A DNA stretch of 64,000 nt from Tsukamurella sputi (GTDB lineage: Bacteria > Actinomycetota > Actinomycetes > Mycobacteriales > Mycobacteriaceae). The stretch is from the NCBI RefSeq assembly GCF_007858445.1, contig NZ_VIGV01000002.1, positions 744,001-808,000 of the forward strand, read 5' to 3'. Of the stretch, positions 54,199 to 60,553 are shown piece by piece (within the stretch, counting starts at the first letter, position 1; every line of letters starts with the position of its first letter). Position numbers and translations under genes: made by a program. Under the pieces are notes generated by a model that saw only the letters and a list, made by a program, of their open reading frames with translations, had not been told where the DNA came from and did not search any database.

Positions 54199-54228
54199 CA
54201 GATCAGTTTGCCAGCCTGCACGAGTTCG

Positions 54229-55080
54229 TTAGGTTCGGTCAGGTCCGCCGGGGTGGCACCGCTCACTGCGCCACTCTGCGGCGTCGACGGTGTGTGCCAG
54301 CAGCATTGCGATCGTCATCGGCCCGACACCGCCCGGCACCGGCGACACGGCACTCGCCACCTCGGAGACCTCGGGAGCCACGTCGCCCGGGGTGAATCCC
54401 GCGTCCACGACGGCAGCCCCCGAGCGGACCATCTCGCCCGTGATGAGGCCTGGCCGCCCCGCCGCAGCGACGAGCACGTCGGCGCGCCGCGTGTGAGCGG
54501 CGAGGTCGGTGGTCCGGCTGTGACACAACGTCACCGTGGCATCGCGTTCAGTGAGCATCGCGGCCAAGGGCTTTCCGAGGATCGCCGATCGTCCCACGAC
54601 GACGACATCAGCTCCTGCGAGGGGCACGCCGTAATGGTCGAGCAACGCGATGATGCCTGCGGGCGTACAGCTGCGGTGGCCGGGGCGCCCGAGCGCCGCT
54701 GCGGCGAAAGCGGCTGAACTCGTGCCGTCCACGTCCTTCGTCAGTGGAATCGCGTCGAATGCGGCGCGCCCATCGATGTGGGCCGGAAGTGGGTGCTGGA
54801 GGAGGATGCCGTGCACCGACGTGTCGTCCGCCAGCTCGGAGAGCACGGCGAGCAAAGCCGAGGTCGACGTATCCGACAGCAGATGGACGTGCACCGTGCC
54901 GAGCCCCCACCGGGCGCTTCTGCGTCGCTTCATCTCGACGTACTTCACAGATCCGGGATCGTCTCCGACCAGCACCGTCGCGAGGGTCGGCACGACCGAT
55001 AGGTCGGCGGCCCGTGAGGCCGTTTCAGCATTCATCCGGTTCGCGATCTCGATACCGGAAAGGACATTGGACGTGGGCAT
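54229..55080 (-). CDS. folD: Methylenetetrahydrofolate dehydrogenase/cyclohydrolase
   Basis: Bifunctional one-carbon enzyme: NADP-dependent oxidation of methylene-THF and hydrolysis of methenyl-THF to 10-formyl-THF. The 283-residue protein keeps YVEMK with the catalytic Lys, GILLQHPLP with Gln, KDVDG, the NADP loop VVGRSAILGKPLA, and PGGVGPMT. Translation starts 5 nt after AGGAGA. A ZTP (pfl) riboswitch lies directly upstream, so expression should rise when the purine precursor ZTP accumulates, a signal of 10-formyl-THF shortage. Confidence 0.95.
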   Translation of the reverse strand: MPTSNVLSGIEIANRMNAETASRAADLSVVPTLATVLVGDDPGSVKYVEMKRRRSARWGLGTVHVHLLSDTSTSALLAVLSELADDTSVHGILLQHPLPAHIDGRAAFDAIPLTKDVDGTSSAAFAAAALGRPGHRSCTPAGIIALLDHYGVPLAGADVVVVGRSAILGKPLAAMLTERDATVTLCHSRTTDLAAHTRRADVLVAAAGRPGLITGEMVRSGAAVVDAGFTPGDVAPEVSEVASAVSPVPGGVGPMTIAMLLAHTVDAAEWRSERCHPGGPDRT

Positions 55081-55085
55081 GCGCT

Positions 55086-55107
55086 TCTCCTGGGTCGATT
55101 GCCCAGG
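55086..55107 (-). promoter_or_regulatory. Expression platform of the folD riboswitch
   Basis: CCTGGG (55102-55107, the 3' end of the ZTP aptamer) can pair with CCCAGG (55089-55094), which overlaps the AGGAGA ribosome site (55086-55091). Ligand-bound aptamer would keep CCTGGG and free the ribosome site. Confidence 0.65.
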
Positions 55108-55180
55108 CGCGCGGCACCACTAGCGGTTGGGCCGCTCCCCACTGGTGACCCAGCTGATGCGCCAGTCACGGCCGTCTCCC
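55100..55180 (-). ncRNA. ZTP (pfl) riboswitch of folD
   Basis: The RNA carries the conserved pfl elements in order: GUGACUGGCG near 55161-55170, ACCAGUGGGGAGCG in the middle, and GCCGCGCGCCUGGGCA at the 3' end. These are the hallmark blocks of the ZTP/ZMP-sensing aptamer. It ends 20 nt before folD, a classic target. The second half can refold to hide the ribosome site, which suggests translational control rather than termination. Confidence 0.85.
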
Positions 55181-55186
55181 ACGATA
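55181..55186 (-). promoter_or_regulatory. -10 of the riboswitch-folD transcript
   Basis: TATCGT on the minus strand immediately before the aptamer; the transcript would start about 7 nt downstream, at the first aptamer bases. Confidence 0.5.
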
Positions 55187-55407
55187 GCGCCGGCGAGCGC
55201 CGAAATCGATCGCCACCGTCGAACATCCTGTGTAGCGTCTGCGTCGACTCCGCCCAAGTCGCCTCTACCCGGTACGGACGCGACCTGCCCGCGATGGTGA
55301 GGGTGGCCGCCCGTTCGAGCCGGGCCGGAGCCGGAGGGCTCACAGCGACGCGGGCGCAGTCGGGGTCCTCACGACAGGTACTCTCTACCTGGTCGCGGAG
55401 GCGATCA

Positions 55408-55481
55408 CGGGATGTGGCGCAGCTTGGTAGCGCATTCGCTTTGGGAGCGAAGGGTCGCAGGTTCGAATCCTGTCATCCCGA
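55408..55481 (+). tRNA. tRNA-Pro (anticodon UGG)
   Basis: Acceptor CGGGATG pairs with CATCCCG; D arm GCGC-AGCTTGGTA-GCGC; anticodon stem TTCGC/GCGAA with loop TTTGGGA, anticodon TGG; T arm GCAGG-TTCGAAT-CCTGT; discriminator A, CCA not encoded. It is the last chromosomal gene before the prophage. Confidence 0.97.
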
Positions 55482-55490
55482 CAGAATTTG
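55440..55490. other. Presumed prophage attachment junction (attL or attR) in tRNA-Pro
   Basis: Phage genes begin right after the 3' half of tRNA-Pro, a usual integrase target. The exact core cannot be fixed because the other junction is outside the window. Confidence 0.5.
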
Positions 55491-55581
55491 CAGGTCAGCA
55501 GCATTGAAGCACCGGCGCGACACTCCCCTGATCGCTAGATCCCAACGGAAACCCAACGGAAACGGCTCCGGCGGGACGAGG

Positions 55582-55743
55582 TCAGACATCTCGTCGTGGC
55601 GCACGCGCGCGGCGGATCGCATCAACGATCCGGGCGTCCTGCTCAGGCGCCGGCGGCGCGCCGCTCCCCCGCCCGGCCATCACGAGGGCGTACCAGCCGC
55701 GTAGTCGGGCGAGGCCGTATCGGACGAGGTTCACAGGGCTCAT
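55582..55743 (-). CDS. Small hypothetical prophage protein
   Basis: A 53-residue reading frame with an Arg-rich, weakly amphipathic N-terminus (LVRYGLARLRGWYALVM) and charged tail. No clear ribosome site. It lies between the attachment site and the next prophage gene and may be real because the frame starts close to the upstream stop. Confidence 0.35.
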   Translation of the reverse strand: MSPVNLVRYGLARLRGWYALVMAGRGSGAPPAPEQDARIVDAIRRARAPRRDV

Positions 55744-55780
55744 ACCCATTGGACGCACCAGCGGGGCGATCGGTTCCCGA

Positions 55781-56029
55781 TCAGGTCCGGTCGGTGAACA
55801 CCGCCTCGACGGGCAGCTCGGGCACGCGCTCGGCGAGGAGGTTCGCGACCATGCGGCGCGCGCCGGCCTCGGTGACGTGTGGCGCGGACCAGCTGCGCTC
55901 GCGTCCGAGACGGTCCCGCCTCGTCCAGTCGACGACCCACAAGGGCATCCCTGGGAGAGCGACGTGATCGTCTGAGCCCGCGGTCCGTGTCGTCAGTTCG
56001 ATCCGCACGATGTCCAGCACCAGTCCCAT
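55781..56029 (-). CDS. Hypothetical prophage protein
   Basis: An 82-residue soluble protein with a beta-strand start (VLDIVRIELTTRT) and a helical C-terminal half. No family recognised. A TACCGT hexamer lies 7 nt before the ATG, supporting the start and leaderless expression; it is divergent from the toxin-antitoxin pair, so it may be expressed in the lysogen. Confidence 0.55.
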   Translation of the reverse strand: MGLVLDIVRIELTTRTAGSDDHVALPGMPLWVVDWTRRDRLGRERSWSAPHVTEAGARRMVANLLAERVPELPVEAVFTDRT

Positions 56030-56036
56030 GGCCGGG

Positions 56037-56042
56037 ACGGTA
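56037..56042 (-). promoter_or_regulatory. Leaderless -10 of the prophage gene starting at 56029
   Basis: TACCGT on the minus strand, 7 nt before the ATG at 56029. Confidence 0.5.
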
Positions 56043-56074
56043 CGCGCGGGGTGCGACAGAGGACTGGACCAAGA

Positions 56075-56111
56075 AAAGGGTATTGCCTTTCCATCGAAAG
56101 GGTATTACACT
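56075..56111 (+). promoter_or_regulatory. Promoter and direct-repeat operator of the toxin-antitoxin pair
   Basis: TTGCCT (56083-56088), 17-nt spacer, TACACT (56106-56111), then 6 nt to the ATG at 56118. Two exact copies of AAAGGGTATT (56075-56084 and 56097-56106), 22 nt apart, overlap both hexamers, as expected for autorepression by a ribbon-helix-helix antitoxin complex. Confidence 0.7.
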
Positions 56112-56117
56112 TAAGGC

Positions 56118-56414
56118 ATGCGGATCACCACGAAGCCCAGCGCCTACCGGCACGGCGTCACCGACGCCGAGATCCGCACCGTGATCTCCTACCCCGGCCT
56201 CCGCGTCGCGATCGCGCCCCGCATCCCCGGCAGCGTGCCCGTGCTCCACGTCGGCCCGGGCGCAGAGAACGAGCCCGACCTCGAAATCATCGCGGACCTC
56301 GTCGACCCCGCCGTCGCCGTCGTCTTCCACGCGATGCGCCTGCGGCCCGCGCTGGTCGCGGCACTGGGCCTCACGGACTACATTGAGCCGAACTACGGCC
56401 CGCAGCGGCGCTGA
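56118..56414 (+). CDS. Putative BrnT-like toxin
   Basis: A 98-residue protein placed 12 nt before a ribbon-helix-helix antitoxin gene. Toxin-first order, size and the C-terminal strand pattern LEIIADLVDP-AVAVVFHAMRLRP resemble BrnT-type RelE-fold RNases, but sequence similarity is too weak to be sure. Leaderless from a well-formed promoter with a repeated operator. Likely a lysogen-expressed stabilisation or phage-exclusion module. Confidence 0.55.
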   Translation: MRITTKPSAYRHGVTDAEIRTVISYPGLRVAIAPRIPGSVPVLHVGPGAENEPDLEIIADLVDPAVAVVFHAMRLRPALVAALGLTDYIEPNYGPQRR

Positions 56415-56426
56415 AAGGAGAACGAG

Positions 56427-56726
56427 ATGACGAAGCGACCCGCACTCACCGACGCCGACTACGAGGCCCTCGCCGACAGCTACGAGGCGACGCCCCCCAC
56501 CGCGGACGAGATCCTCGGTCCGGTGGAGGTCGCCCCCGGGCGACTGCGCACCGGCCGGCCGACGAAGGGGAACGAACGCGGCGGCAAGACCCCCGCGACC
56601 ACGGTCCGCCTCCCGGACAACCTGAGGTCCGAACTCAACGAGCGCGCCAAGGCCGGCACCCCGGCGAGCGAGACCATCCGGCTCGCGCTGGTGGAGTACT
56701 TCGAGAACCACCCGAAGGCGGGGTAG
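56427..56726 (+). CDS. Ribbon-helix-helix antitoxin
   Basis: A 99-residue protein with a flexible acidic N-terminus (ALTDADYEALADSYEATPP, the probable toxin-binding part) and a C-terminal RHH/CopG-type DNA-binding domain (about 58-92: ATTVRLPDNLRSELNERA ... ETIRLALVEYF). AAAGGAG ribosome site. It should neutralise the upstream toxin and repress the promoter through the AAAGGGTATT repeats. A strong bidirectional hairpin follows. Confidence 0.7.
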   Translation: MTKRPALTDADYEALADSYEATPPTADEILGPVEVAPGRLRTGRPTKGNERGGKTPATTVRLPDNLRSELNERAKAGTPASETIRLALVEYFENHPKAG

Positions 56727-56743
56727 CCCGCAGACGACGAAAG

Positions 56744-56774
56744 CGGCCCCTCACCCAGAATGGGTGAGGGGCCG
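56744..56774. terminator. Bidirectional terminator after the antitoxin gene
   Basis: Perfect 14-bp arms (CGGCCCCTCACCCA and complement) with a GAA loop; A-rich on the left and TTCTC on the right, so it can stop both the antitoxin transcript and the convergent lysis operon. Confidence 0.9.
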
Positions 56775-56788
56775 TTCTCGAGGTCTGA

Positions 56789-57175
56789 TCAGTCGAGATC
56801 CTCTGGTGGGTCCGGCAGCACGATGTGCGGCGCGTGCAGCCGCAGCAACCCCCGTAGGACCCGGACGTGGTCGAGAGCTGCCCACAGCCGACGCTGCGCC
56901 GCATCCAGGGCCCGCTCGAGCGCGTCGACCCGGCCGCGCAGTGCCGGCACGTCGCGGTCGTAGTCCTCACGAAGCGCGTGCAGCTCCGCGCTGAGGCGCG
57001 CCAGCTCATCCTGCGAGACCATCGCCACCTTCCGCGCCTGCCACCATCTGCCCGTCACGCCGAGCACACCGGGCAGCTTCGCCGCGATCTTCGACCCGAG
57101 CGCTGGCGGCCCGAAGATGAGCATGATCACCAGCCACACCAGCCAGGGCACCCCCGCGGGTGCCTCCCAGCTCAC
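56789..57175 (-). CDS. Prophage membrane protein with coiled coil (lysis region)
   Basis: A 128-residue protein: one N-terminal transmembrane helix (about 8-27, VPWLVWLVIMLIFGPPAL), a basic juxtamembrane part, and a heptad-rich helix (about 53-110). GTG start overlaps the previous stop (GTGA). Last gene of the lysis operon. Could be an accessory holin/spanin-like protein; not assignable. Confidence 0.6.
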   Translation of the reverse strand: MSWEAPAGVPWLVWLVIMLIFGPPALGSKIAAKLPGVLGVTGRWWQARKVAMVSQDELARLSAELHALREDYDRDVPALRGRVDALERALDAAQRRLWAALDHVRVLRGLLRLHAPHIVLPDPPEDLD

Positions 57176-57585
57176 TCGGGCTCCTGACGGGCGTAGCCGA
57201 GCGCGATACCCGCCATCGCCGCGCCGAAGATCGTGACGATCGCCGGCCCTCGGACGCCGTCGAACCACGGATGGCCGACAACTTCCCACCACTGCCCCAC
57301 CGCGAGGGTGAGGTAGGTGGCGGCGCCGAGCCACATCCCGGCGGCGCACACTCTGCGCCAGCGTCCCCAGAACCCGGTCAGCGCAACAATCCCGGCGAGG
57401 AGGCAGAGCGCGCCCCAGAACGTCATCGGCGCGGCCGCCTCAACCAGTGTCAGCTGCGGCGCAGTCTCGCCGCCCGGGAGGATGTAGTCGATGCCGCGGA
57501 CGATCGGCTCGATCGGCACGAGCCCGACCACGACGTTGCGGGCGTGCGGCGGGAGGAGCGGCACCCATGTGCCGCGCCGGATCAC
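57172..57585 (-). CDS. Prophage membrane protein (holin-like candidate)
   Basis: A 137-residue protein with three or four hydrophobic helices (about 52-70, 78-96, 113-131) after an amphipathic N-terminus. Located in the lysis cassette between a two-helix holin candidate and a coiled-coil membrane protein. Actinophages commonly carry several small membrane genes here; sequence alone does not show which one is the holin. Confidence 0.6.
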   Translation of the reverse strand: MIRRGTWVPLLPPHARNVVVGLVPIEPIVRGIDYILPGGETAPQLTLVEAAAPMTFWGALCLLAGIVALTGFWGRWRRVCAAGMWLGAATYLTLAVGQWWEVVGHPWFDGVRGPAIVTIFGAAMAGIALGYARQEPE

Positions 57586-57588
57586 CGG

Positions 57589-57807
57589 TCAGTCCTTCGG
57601 GACGTGCGCGATGGCGACGAGGCCGCTGCCACCGACCAGCGCGGCGCCGAGGAGGTCAACCCAGAGGTCGGCCTCCTCGCGGGAGACGAAGCCGCGAAGC
57701 ACGAGGATCGGGGCGAGTAGGACGAGCACGCCGTACAGCCAGCGGCGGCGGGCCGGGGTGAGCCAGGCGAGCGGCTGCGGGGTCTCGGGCGCGCGGTGCT
57801 CGGCCAT
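57589..57807 (-). CDS. Putative holin, two transmembrane helices
   Basis: A 72-residue protein with helices at about 22-41 and 50-68 separated by a short charged loop (SREEADLW), the pattern of small two-helix holins. Its ATG overlaps the lysA stop (TGATG). Directly downstream of lysA, the normal place for the pore that releases endolysin. Confidence 0.65.
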   Translation of the reverse strand: MAEHRAPETPQPLAWLTPARRRWLYGVLVLLAPILVLRGFVSREEADLWVDLLGAALVGGSGLVAIAHVPKD

Positions 57808-59141
57808 CACTTCACCGCCTTGAAGCCGTCGATGCCGAGCTTCTCGCCGATCGCCGCCAGGGCGTTGACGACGGTTCGGCCGCCGAGCTGTGGCCAGCCG
57901 GGGAAGTTCTCGCCGCGCGCGGTGCCGGGGCCAGCGAGCTGGTCGAGCGTGAGGCCGGCGGCGGTCTGGGTGTCGAGGGGCTGGTTGGGCATGGGGGTAC
58001 CTCCTGTGTTGGTGGTGAAGCGCTTCACGCGCGCGATGAAGTCGTCCCAGTCGAAGCCGGGACCGGGGTCGGTGTGGCCGCCGCCACGCTGGCCGAAGTC
58101 GGCGTGCGCGGCCAGTCCGCGGGTGCCGTTCCAGCCGGAGCCGTTGATGATCTTCGCGACGGGGATGCCGTACTGCTGGCACGCTGCGGCGGCGGCCTTC
58201 GCGGCGCGGTCGAGGGCAGCGCCGCGCGCGAGCCACTCGGCGCGGGTCCACGCCGCGCGCGACCCGGCGAAGCAGATGTGCACGCCGATGTCGTTCGCCT
58301 CCCCCGCGGCCCACGGGCCCTCGCCCACCGGGACAACCTCGACGGTGTCGGTGCCGTCGACGGTGAGGTTGTAGGACACCGGGTTTGAGCCGGTCGCGCT
58401 GTTGTTCAGGTAGTTCGCGAGCGAGACCGCGGTGCCGTCGCCCTCCTGCGTGTGGATGACGACGAAGTCGGTGCGGCGGCGCGGGCCGTTGCTGTTGCCG
58501 GTGCAGTCGGGGCCGGTGTTCGGGTTGTAGCCGTGCATGACCTTGGTGATGCCGTAGTCGGGCATGGTGGGACCTCCTGTCGGGAGTAGCGCCGCGCCGA
58601 GCTGCTTGACGCGCGCGAGGCGGGCGCACCGGTCGGCGTACCCGTTCGGTTCACGGCCTTCGACCCAGCCGTTGATGCACCGCGACACCGCAAGCGCGTC
58701 GTCCGCGTCGGCGAACGCGTTGATCTGGCCGGGGCGGGGCCCGCCGACGAGCCAGTACCAGGCCGCCGCGAGGAATCCCCACCGCGGATGCTCGACGAGC
58801 TCGGGCTGGTTCACGAACAGCTCCGGGTCGGTGATGTAGCCGCGGGCGGCGCACCACTGGCCGAACTTGCGGTAGTTGCTCTGCCACGTGAGCTGGATCG
58901 GGCCCCGGCCGCGGTAGCGGGTGCGGTCCCAGGACCACGATGGGTTCGATGTCTCGATCTCGGCCATCCAGCGCAGGCCGCCGGATTCGTGTCCGATCTG
59001 TGCGCACCAGTGCGCGGCGCGCAGCGGCGTGGTCACGTCGGCGGCGACCATGGCCGCGTTCATGCCGTCGACGAACCGCGCGTACGCGTCGGGGCCGCCG
59101 AGGCTGCCGCCCATCGCGGCGGCGAGGGTCTGCGCGTCCAT
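57807..59141 (-). CDS. lysA: Endolysin LysA: GH19 glycosidase, amidase and C-terminal binding domain
   Basis: Peptidoglycan hydrolase of 444 residues. Residues about 1-185: GH19 chitinase-like muramidase domain with E52 in HESGG and YRGRGPIQLT. Residues about 195-375: type-2 N-acetylmuramoyl-L-alanine amidase, zinc ligand candidates H230 and H356 with D358. Residues 384-444: short C-terminal domain, probably for wall binding or assembly. Both junctions contain a linker TGG-x-x-M coded ACA GGA GGT, which forms a perfect AGGAGGT six bases before an ATG (M193, M384), so separate amidase (252 aa) and C-terminal (61 aa) products are likely. Start overlaps the lysB stop (TGATG). Confidence 0.88.
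   Translation of the reverse strand: MDAQTLAAAMGGSLGGPDAYARFVDGMNAAMVAADVTTPLRAAHWCAQIGHESGGLRWMAEIETSNPSWSWDRTRYRGRGPIQLTWQSNYRKFGQWCAARGYITDPELFVNQPELVEHPRWGFLAAAWYWLVGGPRPGQINAFADADDALAVSRCINGWVEGREPNGYADRCARLARVKQLGAALLPTGGPTMPDYGITKVMHGYNPNTGPDCTGNSNGPRRRTDFVVIHTQEGDGTAVSLANYLNNSATGSNPVSYNLTVDGTDTVEVVPVGEGPWAAGEANDIGVHICFAGSRAAWTRAEWLARGAALDRAAKAAAAACQQYGIPVAKIINGSGWNGTRGLAAHADFGQRGGGHTDPGPGFDWDDFIARVKRFTTNTGGTPMPNQPLDTQTAAGLTLDQLAGPGTARGENFPGWPQLGGRTVVNALAAIGEKLGIDGFKAVK
57990..58005 (-). promoter_or_regulatory. Internal ribosome site and ATG in lysA (C-terminal 61 residues)
   Basis: AGGAGGT (57999-58005) six bases before ATG (57990-57992, M384), in frame. Stronger than the site before the full-length lysA start. 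Confidence 0.6.
58563..58578 (-). promoter_or_regulatory. Internal ribosome site and ATG in lysA (amidase onward)
   Basis: AGGAGGT (58572-58578) six bases before ATG (58563-58565, M193), in frame and exactly between the GH19 and amidase domains. Confidence 0.6.
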
Positions 59142-59995
59142 CAGGCCACCGCCTTCTCGCGGCCGATGCGCCAGTTGCACTGCCGCGCGAGGAGGTCGAT
59201 CCCCGACACTGGACGGCCGTCGGAGCCGCGCCACATCGGCAGGGCGTAGTCGGTGGTGTGCGTGTGCTTCATGAACGCATCGAGGTCACCCGCCCACGTC
59301 CACCAACGGGCGTTCGCCCAGTTCGCGACGTTCGCAAGGCTCGCAACGATCTGCTCGATGCCGCCGCCTCGGAGCTGCGCGAACAGCGCACCCGGGTTCG
59401 ACAGGTCGGCGGCCATGACGGGGCCTGCGAACGCGTTGAGCGGGGACACCTTCGGGCAGGAGGTCATCACGTCGTTCGGGTTCGCGATCTCCACCAGCGG
59501 CACCACCGACCCGAGATCGTGCGGGACGGTGCCTGTGCCCTGCGTCGAGTAGATCCCCGCGCGCGGGTCGAGGCTGTGCCGCACCGGGTCACTGTCGAGT
59601 CCGTTCGGCAGGCCGTAGCTGGTGCCGCCGCGACGGGACGGGTTCGCGATCATCCCGACCATCAGGCACCGCGCACCACCGAGGCGGTACTGCTTGAGCC
59701 AGCGCGTCACGCCGACCGCGCCCAGGCTGTAGCCGAGGACGATGAACACGTCGTCCGGGCCGAGCCGAGCGATGCGCGCGTTGAGCCACGCGACGATCTG
59801 GTTCGCGCAGTTGTCGCCCGACGGTGCGAGCGGGTCCCGGGTTGCGTTGTCGACCGAGATCGAGGCGGAATGCACCACGTCCTCGATGACCACGTCGGGA
59901 TACGCGCGTTGGATGTGGTCGGTGACGTGGCCGAGCATCGACGCTCGACCATACGGTTCAGTGGTCCCGCGGGCGCGGAACACGTAGACGGTCAT
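59141..59995 (-). CDS. lysB: LysB mycolyl-arabinogalactan esterase
   Basis: Phage alpha/beta-hydrolase/cutinase-fold esterase that cuts the ester between mycolic acids and arabinogalactan, so that progeny can leave a mycolate-coated host. The 284-residue protein has the nucleophile S90 in GYSLG, VFRARGTTEPYG as first strand and oxyanion region, and an Asp/His pair expected in ANPNDVM and KHTHTTDY. GGAGG site 5 nt before the ATG. Precedes lysA, with a one-base overlap. Its presence supports a mycolic-acid-containing host. Confidence 0.88.
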   Translation of the reverse strand: MTVYVFRARGTTEPYGRASMLGHVTDHIQRAYPDVVIEDVVHSASISVDNATRDPLAPSGDNCANQIVAWLNARIARLGPDDVFIVLGYSLGAVGVTRWLKQYRLGGARCLMVGMIANPSRRGGTSYGLPNGLDSDPVRHSLDPRAGIYSTQGTGTVPHDLGSVVPLVEIANPNDVMTSCPKVSPLNAFAGPVMAADLSNPGALFAQLRGGGIEQIVASLANVANWANARWWTWAGDLDAFMKHTHTTDYALPMWRGSDGRPVSGIDLLARQCNWRIGREKAVA

Positions 59996-60104
59996 GCTGC
60001 CTCCAGGTGGGCTGGTGGTCGGTGCGCCATTCGCGGACACGGGCGTACGGGCGGAGGACCGCGACGACAGGGATGGCGAGGAGTCGGTAGGCGAATGCGC
60101 GCAT
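59958..60104 (-). CDS. Small prophage membrane-protein candidate
   Basis: A 48-residue frame with one hydrophobic segment (FAYRLLAIPVVAVL) and a basic tail; GGAGA site 4 nt before the ATG. Overlaps the start of lysB by 38 nt. Could be a small lysis-control protein or chance. Confidence 0.35.
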   Translation of the reverse strand: MRAFAYRLLAIPVVAVLRPYARVREWRTDHQPTWRQHDRLRVPRPRDH

Positions 60105-60126
60105 CGGGTCTCCAGCGGGTACGACG

Positions 60127-60159
60127 GAGCCCCACGCCGTGGTGCTCGACGCGGGGCTC
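60127..60159 (-). terminator. Hairpin after the tail-associated gene
   Basis: Arms GAGCCCC/GGGGCTC with further partial pairing inside, 21 nt after the stop at 60180. No U tract; may separate tail and lysis transcription. Confidence 0.45.
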
Positions 60160-60179
60160 AGGGATAGGGCTGGGGAGGG

Positions 60180-60539
60180 TTAGCCCTTGAAACGAAGGCG
60201 GGGCGGGAACGTCACCGGCAGCGGCTGCGCGTTCGATGTGAGCGTCGCGTCGAGCGGGTACCCACGCAGGTAAGTGGTGCCGTTGTAGATCCCGTAGTGC
60301 GTGGCCGTCGTCGACGCAGGCAGGGTGAAGTCGGTGTTCGATCCGGCGCACACCGCGTACCCGGCGTCGCCGCCGGAACCCATCGCGGACGCGCCCCACG
60401 TGGTGGTGGCTGAGACTGGGGTGGTGGCGATCGGGCTCGCGCCCGTGGTGCCCGGGTCTGCGGAGTGCAGGCGGATCGTGTTGCCGCGGCCCTTCATGTA
60501 GTCGAGGCCCGCGATGTTGTCGGCGTCGGTTGCGGTCAT
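60180..60539 (-). CDS. Prophage tail-associated protein
   Basis: A 119-residue Thr/Ala/Gly-rich, beta-rich protein with IRLHSADPGTTGA near residue 22 and THYGIYNGTTYLRG near residue 82, a pattern found in short virion proteins next to tail-fibre genes of actinophages. GGAGA site before the ATG. Probably a minor tail or baseplate decoration protein; exact role unknown. Confidence 0.55.
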   Translation of the reverse strand: MTATDADNIAGLDYMKGRGNTIRLHSADPGTTGASPIATTPVSATTTWGASAMGSGGDAGYAVCAGSNTDFTLPASTTATHYGIYNGTTYLRGYPLDATLTSNAQPLPVTFPPRLRFKG

Positions 60540-60553
60540 GGTGTTGTCTCCGT

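Noticed and set aside
55032-55343. 103-codon frame upstream of folD on the minus strand
   Set aside because: It would run through the ZTP riboswitch and the folD start. Some residues look protein-like, but the RNA elements explain the conserved bases better.
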